Below, piece after piece: positions 55,627-64,000 of a DNA stretch of 64,000 bases. The notes under the pieces were generated by a model. That model was not told the DNA's origin. It was given only the letters and a program-made list of their open reading frames with translations, and did no database searches. The stretch is taken from NCBI GenBank assembly GCA_030268105.1, contig BSDZ01000116.1, forward strand, positions 1,636,001 through 1,700,000, written 5' to 3'. Position 1 is the first letter of the stretch; every line of letters starts with the position of its first letter. A program made the translations under genes and the position numbers. The stretch is from Volvox africanus. Lineage: Eukaryota > Chlorophyta > Chlorophyceae > Chlamydomonadales > Volvocaceae.

Positions 55627-56642
55627 TCTTGCCGGTTTTACCGCATTTGTATGGAAGAAGCACCAGCAGTATGGGATCATGTACCGTGCTATGACGACTG
55701 TGCAAAATCAACACATGTGTGTGTCAATGCATCCAGCTGGTGTCGTGGCACGACCTAGCAGAAGGAAATAGGTGCGGGTCGCTCTTGGCCTGCGGCTGTG
55801 ACCTTCAATGGGACTCAACCACACTCTATGATGCATTACACCTGCTGATAGCCCGTCCGTGGGTCCCAGGCGTGGGTCCTGCTACCTGAAGGCTAGATGT
55901 CCCAATCTAAGCCCTTGACACGGTCTGGTGATATGGTGTACAAAAGGTACGGAAAGGTACACTGCTTCCGTTACAAGTTCGTCAGAAATAGGGAATGAGG
56001 ACACCAGTTGTAAGTAGTCGTTTGCGCTCAAGAGGTAAGAACGCTTCTAGAGCCAAGTCACAAAGTTCACTTGCTCTATCGTCGCTCGTTTACTAATATT
56101 AATCCGACTCCAAATGCCGTACACTTGTGGCGACAGCGTCGAAACATAACATGCAACACAATCAAGATCAAATTACTCTATTAGATAAACGATACATATC
56201 TAAATACAACGGATTAAACTGAAAGGCGCACGACACACGTTTGGACACACTTCTGGATACTGCGATGCTTCCTCCTCCTACAATGTCCTGCTGTACAACC
56301 AAAGCGATATAAATGTGAACACTCAATATTTGACACGTGCAAACGACAGACAAAGGGGTCACGTGCTGGGCAAGCCATGGAAGCTGTGTATGAATTTATG
56401 GAGGCTGTCAGTTCAGGCTGTTTATTGTTTGCAATCTGCTTTTACTTGCTGCTGATATCAGCCCTTGGCTCAAGCATTCTTGTGTGTGTGTGTGTGTGTG
56501 TATGTATCTAGACTTGTACAACAGCGATTGATGTGTGTGCTGTTTCAAGATGTGGGAATGGATAGCAGCGTATGGTGGACCTGTGAGGCCGGCACACTGC
56601 TGTGCGGTGGGCCTTGTTGCCCAGCGTGAGTGAGACATGTGA

Positions 56643-56714
56643 GGGAGTTTGGTCTAGTGGTATGATTCTCGCTTTGGGTGCGAGAGGCCGCGAGTTCGAT
56701 TTTCGCAACTCCCC
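56643..56714 (+). tRNA. tRNA-Pro (anticodon TGG), copy 4
   Basis: Same tRNA sequence. The unit carries the same variants as unit 2 (acgcatcc, gagctagc, gcgcggg). Confidence 0.93.
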
Positions 56715-57728
56715 TCTTGCCGGTTTTACCGCATTTGTATGGAAGAAGCACCAGCAGTATGGGATCATGTACCGTGCTATGACGACTGTGCAAAATCAAC
56801 ACATGTGTGTGTCAACGCATCCAGCTGGTGTCGTGGCACGAGCTAGCAGAAGGAAATAGGTGCGGGTCGCTCTTGGCCTGCGGCTGTGACCTTCAATGGG
56901 ACTCAACCACACTCTATGATGCATTACACCTGCTGATAGCCCGTCCGTGGGTCCCAGGCGCGGGTCCTGCTACCTGAAGGCTAGATGTCCCAATCTAAGC
57001 CCTTGACACGGTCTGGTGATATGGTGTACAAAAGGTACGGAAAGGTACACTGCTTCCGTTACAAGTTCGTCAGAAATAGGGAATGAGGACACCAGTTGTA
57101 AGTAGTCGTTTGCGCTCAAGAGGTAAGAACGCTTCTAGAGCCAAGTCACAAAGTTCACTTGCTCTATCGTCGCTCGTTTACTAATATTAATCCGACTCCA
57201 AATGCCGTACACTTGTGGCGACAGCGTCGAAACATAACATGCAACACAATCAAGATCAAATTACTCTATTAGATAAACGATACATATCTAAATACAACGG
57301 ATTAAACTGAAAGGCGCACGACACACGTTTGGACACACTTCTGGATACTGCGATGCTTCCTCCTCCTACAATGTCCTGCTGTACAACCAAAGCGATATAA
57401 ATGTGAACACTCAATATTTGACACGTGCAAACGACAGACAAAGGGGTCACGTGCTGGGCAAGCCATGGAAGCTGTGTATGAATTTATGGAGGCTGTCAGT
57501 TCAGGCTGTTTATTGTTTGCAATCTGCTTTTACTTGCTGCTGATATCAGCCCTTGGCTCCAGCATTCTTGTGTGTGTGTGTGTGTGTATGTATCTAGACT
57601 TGTACAACAGCGATTGATGTGTGTGCTGTTTCAAGATGTGGGAATGGATAGCAGCGTATGGTGGACCTGTGAGGCCGGCACACTGCTGTGCGGTGGGCCT
57701 TGTTGCCCAGCGTGAGTGAGACATGTGA

Positions 57729-57800
57729 GGGAGTTTGGTCTAGTGGTATGATTCTCGCTTTGGGTGCGAGAGGCCGCGAGTTCGATTTTCGCAACTCCCC
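57729..57800 (+). tRNA. tRNA-Pro (anticodon TGG), copy 5
   Basis: Same tRNA sequence. The unit carries the same variants as unit 3 (atgcatcc, gacctagc, gcgtggg, ctcaagc). Confidence 0.93.
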
Positions 57801-58816
57801 TCTTGCCGGTTTTACCGCATTTGTATGGAAGAAGCACCAGCAGTATGGGATCATGTACCGTGCTATGACGACTGTGCAAAATCAACACATGTGTGTGTCA
57901 ATGCATCCAGCTGGTGTCGTGGCACGACCTAGCAGAAGGAAATAGGTGCGGGTCGCTCTTGGCCTGCGGCTGTGACCTTCAATGGGACTCAACCACACTC
58001 TATGATGCATTACACCTGCTGATAGCCCGTCCGTGGGTCCCAGGCGTGGGTCCTGCTACCTGAAGGCTAGATGTCCCAATCTAAGCCCTTGACACGGTCT
58101 GGTGATATGGTGTACAAAAGGTACGGAAAGGTACACTGCTTCCGTTACAAGTTCGTCAGAAATAGGGAATGAGGACACCAGTTGTAAGTAGTCGTTTGCG
58201 CTCAAGAGGTAAGAACGCTTCTAGAGCCAAGTCACAAAGTTCACTTGCTCTATCGTCGCTCGTTTACTAATATTAATCCGACTCCAAATGCCGTACACTT
58301 GTGGCGACAGCGTCGAAACATAACATGCAACACAATCAAGATCAAATTACTCTATTAGATAAACGATACATATCTAAATACAACGGATTAAACTGAAAGG
58401 CGCACGACACACGTTTGGACACACTTCTGGATACTGCGATGCTTCCTCCTCCTACAATGTCCTGCTGTACAACCAAAGCGATATAAATGTGAACACTCAA
58501 TATTTGACACGTGCAAACGACAGACAAAGGGGTCACGTGCTGGGCAAGCCATGGAAGCTGTGTATGAATTTATGGAGGCTGTCAGTTCAGGCTGTTTATT
58601 GTTTGCAATCTGCTTTTACTTGCTGCTGATATCAGCCCTTGGCTCAAGCATTCTTGTGTGTGTGTGTGTGTGTGTATGTATCTAGACTTGTACAACAGCG
58701 ATTGATGTGTGTGCTGTTTCAAGATGTGGGAATGGATAGCAGCGTATGGTGGACCTGTGAGGCCGGCACACTGCTGTGCGGTGGGCCTTGTTGCCCAGCG
58801 TGAGTGAGACATGTGA

Positions 58817-58888
58817 GGGAGTTTGGTCTAGTGGTATGATTCTCGCTTTGGGTGCGAGAGGCCGCGAGTTCGATTTTCGCAACTCCCC
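58817..58888 (+). tRNA. tRNA-Pro (anticodon TGG), copy 6
   Basis: Same tRNA sequence. The unit mixes variants: atgcatcc with gagctagc and gcgatcctt, a sign of exchange between units. Confidence 0.93.
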
Positions 58889-59904
58889 TCTTGCCGGTTT
58901 TACCGCATTTGTATGGAAGAAGCACCAGCAGTATGGGATCATGTACCGTGCTATGACGACTGTGCAAAATCAACACATGTGTGTGTCAATGCATCCAGCT
59001 GGTGTCGTGGCACGAGCTAGCAGAAGGAAATAGGTGCGGGTCGCTCTTGGCCTGCGGCTGTGACCTTCAATGGGACTCAACCACACTCTATGATGCATTA
59101 CACCTGCTGATAGCCCGTCCGTGGGTCCCAGGCGCGGGTCCTGCTACCTGAAGGCTAGATGTCCCAATCTAAGCCCTTGACACGGTCTGGTGATATGGTG
59201 TACAAAAGGTACGGAAAGGTACACTGCTTCCGTTACAAGTTCGTCAGAAATAGGGAATGAGGACACCAGTTGTAAGTAGTCGTTTGCGCTCAAGAGGTAA
59301 GAACGCTTCTAGAGCCAAGTCACAAAGTTCACTTGCTCTATCGTCGCTCGTTTACTAATATTAATCCGACTCCAAATGCCGTACACTTGTGGCGACAGCG
59401 TCGAAACATAACATGCAACACAATCAAGATCAAATTACTCTATTAGATAAACGATACATATCTAAATACAACGGATTAAACTGAAAGGCGCACGACACAC
59501 GTTTGGACACACTTCTGGATACTGCGATCCTTCCTCCTCCTACAATGTCCTGCTGTACAACCAAAGCGATATAAATGTGAACACTCAATATTTGACACGT
59601 GCAAACGACAGACAAAGGGGTCACGTGCTGGGCAAGCCATGGAAGCTGTGTATGAATTTATGGAGGCTGTGAGTTCAGGCTGTTTATTGTTTGCAATCTG
59701 CTTTTACTTGCTGCTGATATCAGCCCTTGGCTCCAGCATTCTTGTGTGTGTGTGTGTGTGTGTATGTATCTAGACTTGTACAACAGCGATTGATGTGTGT
59801 GCTGTTTCAAGATGTGGGAATGGATAGCAGCGTATGGTGGACCTGTGAGGCCGGCACACTGCTGTGCGGTGGGCCTTGTTGCCCAGCGTGAGTGAGACAT
59901 GTGA

Positions 59905-59976
59905 GGGAGTTTGGTCTAGTGGTATGATTCTCGCTTTGGGTGCGAGAGGCCGCGAGTTCGATTTTCGCAACTCCCC
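59905..59976 (+). tRNA. tRNA-Pro (anticodon TGG), copy 7
   Basis: Same tRNA sequence. Unit variants are atgcatcc, gacctagc, gcgcggg and gcgatcctt. Confidence 0.93.
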
Positions 59977-60992
59977 TCTTGCCGGTTTTACCGCATTTGT
60001 ATGGAAGAAGCACCAGCAGTATGGGATCATGTACCGTGCTATGACGACTGTGCAAAATCAACACATGTGTGTGTCAATGCATCCAGCTGGTGTCGTGGCA
60101 CGACCTAGCAGAAGGAAATAGGTGCGGGTCGCTCTTGGCCTGCGGCTGTGACCTTCAATGGGACTCAACCACACTCTATGATGCATTACACCTGCTGATA
60201 GCCCGTCCGTGGGTCCCAGGCGCGGGTCCTGCTACCTGAAGGCTAGATGTCCCAATCTAAGCCCTTGACACGGTCTGGTGATATGGTGTACAAAAGGTAC
60301 GGAAAGGTACACTGCTTCCGTTACAAGTTCGTCAGAAATAGGGAATGAGGACACCAGTTGTAAGTAGTCGTTTGCGCTCAAGAGGTAAGAACGCTTCTAG
60401 AGCCAAGTCACAAAGTTCACTTGCTCTATCGTCGCTCGTTTACTAATATTAATCCGACTCCAAATGCCGTACACTTGTGGCGACAGCGTCGAAACATAAC
60501 ATGCAACACAATCAAGATCAAATTACTCTATTAGATAAACGATACATATCTAAATACAACGGATTAAACTGAAAGGCGCACGACACACGTTTGGACACAC
60601 TTCTGGATACTGCGATCCTTCCTCCTCCTACAATGTCCTGCTGTACAACCAAAGCGATATAAATGTGAACACTCAATATTTGACACGTGCAAACGACAGA
60701 CAAAGGGGTCACGTGCTGGGCAAGCCATGGAAGCTGTGTATGAATTTATGGAGGCTGTGAGTTCAGGCTGTTTATTGTTTGCAATCTGCTTTTACTTGCT
60801 GCTGATATCAGCCCTTGGCTCCAGCATTCTTGTGTGTGTGTGTGTGTGTGTATGTATCTAGACTTGTACAACAGCGATTGATGTGTGTGCTGTTTCAAGA
60901 TGTGGGAATGGATAGCAGCGTATGGTGGACCTGTGAGGCCGGCACACTGCTGTGCGGTGGGCCTTGTTGCCCAGCGTGAGTGAGACATGTGA

Positions 60993-61064
60993 GGGAGTTT
61001 GGTCTAGTGGTATGATTCTCGCTTTGGGTGCGAGAGGCCGCGAGTTCGATTTTCGCAACTCCCC
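60993..61064 (+). tRNA. tRNA-Pro (anticodon TGG), copy 8
   Basis: Same tRNA sequence. Unit variants are atgcatcc, gacctagc, gcgcggg and gcgatgctt. Confidence 0.93.
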
Positions 61065-62080
61065 TCTTGCCGGTTTTACCGCATTTGTATGGAAGAAGCA
61101 CCAGCAGTATGGGATCATGTACCGTGCTATGACGACTGTGCAAAATCAACACATGTGTGTGTCAATGCATCCAGCTGGTGTCGTGGCACGACCTAGCAGA
61201 AGGAAATAGGTGCGGGTCGCTCTTGGCCTGCGGCTGTGACCTTCAATGGGACTCAACCACACTCTATGATGCATTACACCTGCTGATAGCCCGTCCGTGG
61301 GTCCCAGGCGCGGGTCCTGCTACCTGAAGGCTAGATGTCCCAATCTAAGCCCTTGACACGGTCTGGTGATATGGTGTACAAAAGGTACGGAAAGGTACAC
61401 TGCTTCCGTTACAAGTTCGTCAGAAATAGGGAATGAGGACACCAGTTGTAAGTAGTCGTTTGCGCTCAAGAGGTAAGAACGCTTCTAGAGCCAAGTCACA
61501 AAGTTCACTTGCTCTATCGTCGCTCGTTTACTAATATTAATCCGACTCCAAATGCCGTACACTTGTGGCGACAGCGTCGAAACATAACATGCAACACAAT
61601 CAAGATCAAATTACTCTATTAGATAAACGATACATATCTAAATACAACGGATTAAACTGAAAGGCGCACGACACACGTTTGGACACACTTCTGGATACTG
61701 CGATGCTTCCTCCTCCTACAATGTCCTGCTGTACAACCAAAGCGATATAAATGTGAACACTCAATATTTGACACGTGCAAACGACAGACAAAGGGGTCAC
61801 GTGCTGGGCAAGCCATGGAAGCTGTGTATGAATTTATGGAGGCTGTCAGTTCAGGCTGTTTATTGTTTGCAATCTGCTTTTACTTGCTGCTGATATCAGC
61901 CCTTGGCTCCAGCATTCTTGTGTGTGTGTGTGTGTGTGTATGTATCTAGACTTGTACAACAGCGATTGATGTGTGTGCTGTTTCAAGATGTGGGAATGGA
62001 TAGCAGCGTATGGTGGACCTGTGAGGCCGGCACACTGCTGTGCGGTGGGCCTTGTTGCCCAGCGTGAGTGAGACATGTGA

Positions 62081-62152
62081 GGGAGTTTGGTCTAGTGGTA
62101 TGATTCTCGCTTTGGGTGCGAGAGGCCGCGAGTTCGATTTTCGCAACTCCCC
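62081..62152 (+). tRNA. tRNA-Pro (anticodon TGG), copy 9
   Basis: Same tRNA sequence. The unit ends with gcagtctgc and the private variant ctcgagc before the TG tract. Confidence 0.93.
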
Positions 62153-63172
62153 TCTTGCCGGTTTTACCGCATTTGTATGGAAGAAGCACCAGCAGTATGG
62201 GATCATGTACCGTGCTATGACGACTGTGCAAAATCAACACATGTGTGTGTCAATGCATCCAGCTGGTGTCGTGGCACGACCTAGCAGAAGGAAATAGGTG
62301 CGGGTCGCTCTTGGCCTGCGGCTGTGACCTTCAATGGGACTCAACCACACTCTATGATGCATTACACCTGCTGATAGCCCGTCCGTGGGTCCCAGGCGCG
62401 GGTCCTGCTACCTGAAGGCTAGATGTCCCAATCTAAGCCCTTGACACGGTCTGGTGATATGGTGTACAAAAGGTACGGAAAGGTACACTGCTTCCGTTAC
62501 AAGTTCGTCAGAAATAGGGAATGAGGACACCAGTTGTAAGTAGTCGTTTGCGCTCAAGAGGTAAGAACGCTTCTAGAGCCAAGTCACAAAGTTCACTTGC
62601 TCTATCGTCGCTCGTTTACTAATATTAATCCGACTCCAAATGCCGTACACTTGTGGCGACAGCGTCGAAACATAACATGCAACACAATCAAGATCAAATT
62701 ACTCTATTAGATAAACGATACATATCTAAATACAACGGATTAAACTGAAAGGCGCACGACACACGTTTGGACACACTTCTGGATACTGCGATCCTTCCTC
62801 CTCCTACAATGTCCTGCTGTACAACCAAAGCGATATAAATGTGAACACTCAATATTTGACACGTGCAAACGACAGACAAAGGGGTCACGTGCTGGGCAAG
62901 CCATGGAAGCTGTGTATGAATTTATGGAGGCTGTGAGTTCAGGCTGTTTATTGTTTGCAGTCTGCTTTTACTTGCTGCTGATATCAGCCCTTGGCTCGAG
63001 CATTCTTGTGTGTGTGTGTGTGTGTGTGTGTATGTATCTAGACTTGTACAACAGCGATTGATGCGTGTGCTGTTTCAAGATGTGGGAATGGATAGCAGCG
63101 TATGGTGGACCTGTGAGGCCGGCACACTGCTGTGCGGTGGGCCTTGTTGCCCAGCGTGAGTGAGACATGTGA

Positions 63173-63244
63173 GGGAGTTTGGTCTAGTGGTATGATTCTC
63201 GCTTTGGGTGCGAGAGGCCGCGAGTTCGATTTTCGCAACTCCCC
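63173..63244 (+). tRNA. tRNA-Pro (anticodon TGG), copy 10
   Basis: Same tRNA sequence. The unit is incomplete at the window end. Confidence 0.93.
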
Positions 63245-64000
63245 TCTTGCCGGTTTTACCGCATTTGTATGGAAGAAGCACCAGCAGTATGGGATCATGT
63301 ACCGTGCTATGACGACTGTGCAAAATCAACACATGTGTGTGTCAATGCATCCAGCTGGTGTCGTGGCACGACCTAGCAGAAGGAAATAGGTGCGGGTCGC
63401 TCTTGGCCTGCGGCTGTGACCTTCAATGGGACTCAACCACACTCTATGATGCATTACACCTGCTGATAGCCCGTCCGTGGGTCCCAGGCGCGGGTCCTGC
63501 TACCTGAAGGCTAGATGTCCCAATCTAAGCCCTTGACACGGTCTGGTGATATGGTGTACAAAAGGTACGGAAAGGTACACTGCTTCCGTTACAAGTTCGT
63601 CAGAAATAGGGAATGAGGACACCAGTTGTAAGTAGTCGTTTGCGCTCAAGAGGTAAGAACGCTTCTAGAGCCAAGTCACAAAGTTCACTTGCTCTATCGT
63701 CGCTCGTTTACTAATATTAATCCGACTCCAAATGCCGTACACTTGTGGCGACAGCGTCGAAACATAACATGCAACACAATCAAGATCAAATTACTCTATT
63801 AGATAAACGATACATATCTAAATACAACGGATTAAACTGAAAGGCGCACGACACACGTTTGGACACACTTCTGGATACTGCGATCCTTCCTCCTCCTACA
63901 ATGTCCTGCTGTACAACCAAAGCGATATAAATGTGAACACTCAATATTTGACACGTGCAAACGACAGACAAAGGGGTCACGTGCTGGGCAAGCCATGGAA

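Larger units (their letters stand above)
53224..64000 (+). repeat. Tandem array of ~1.09-kb units each carrying tRNA-Pro(TGG)
   Basis: Ten units begin here and the last is cut by the window end. tRNA-to-tRNA spacings are 1094, 1086, 1088, 1086, 1088, 1088, 1088, 1088 and 1092 bp; the differences track the length of a (TG)n tract at each unit start (about 53224, 54299, 55395, 56480, 57568, 58654, 59743, 60832, 61919, 63007). Units differ by a handful of substitutions only. Each unit holds one tRNA gene, with TTTT 9 nt after it, and ~950 bp with no recognisable gene. The short frames of 64-86 codons that recur in every unit are read across or beside the tRNA and are not genes. Confidence 0.97.

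Noticed and set aside
53240..64000. Recurrent 64-86 codon open frames in every array unit (both strands)
   Set aside because: They overlap the tRNA gene or its immediate flanks and recur only because the unit is repeated; no protein-like features.
53224..64000. CRISPR-like or 5S rDNA array
   Set aside because: Units are 1.09 kb without short repeat-spacer structure, and contain a cloverleaf tRNA-Pro, not a 5S gene.

Overview
The window reads as nuclear DNA of a green alga, most likely a volvocine (Chlamydomonadales) species. The basis is four intron-rich plant-type genes (a plastid bestrophin, a plastid PHT4 anion transporter, TRAPP subunit TRS33 and proteasome subunit RPN10), UGUAA-type poly(A) motifs behind three of them, many TG/CAGA/CTGT microsatellites and chromodomain Ty3/gypsy retrotransposons. 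The species cannot be named from the sequence alone.

Left third (1-22504): a stack of nested Ty3/gypsy (chromovirus) elements. E2 (minus strand) runs from its 5' LTR (12599-13678) to the left edge. It is split by the whole of E1 (plus strand, 2119-9587, 5-bp target duplication cactt) and cut again at its integrase by a partial LTR at 1-129 (E5). E2 itself sits about 90 bp upstream of the 3' LTR of an older element, E4 (13769-14630). A separate element, E3 (15336-22504), looks intact: two 422-bp LTRs that look identical by eye, a ctatg target duplication, and open gag and pol. E1, E2 and E3 share two unusual features. gag and pol are in the same frame separated by a single UAG with a similar following context. 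The first AUG after the primer binding site opens a 31-35 codon leader that reaches gag only if two introns are removed.

Middle (22505-52100): after a ~1.08-kb foldback element with CAG-triplet ends come single-copy genes. On the minus strand are an NB-ARC/TPR (NLR-like) protein, a chloroplast bestrophin-like channel, a PHT4-type transporter and RPN10. TRS33 is on the plus strand, divergent from the bestrophin gene. Exon models were built by eye from GT/AG sites, reading phase and protein-family alignment from memory; all phases close. Intergenic stretches hold microsatellites, an imperfect inverted repeat and no gene I can defend.

Right end (53098-64000): a decayed Ty3/gypsy integrase fragment abuts a tandem array of ~1.09-kb units, each with one tRNA-Pro(TGG) gene. 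Ten copies are visible and the array runs off the window. The tRNA bodies appear identical, flanks differ by scattered substitutions and TG-tract length, and units 2-3 and 4-5 form a duplicated dimer.
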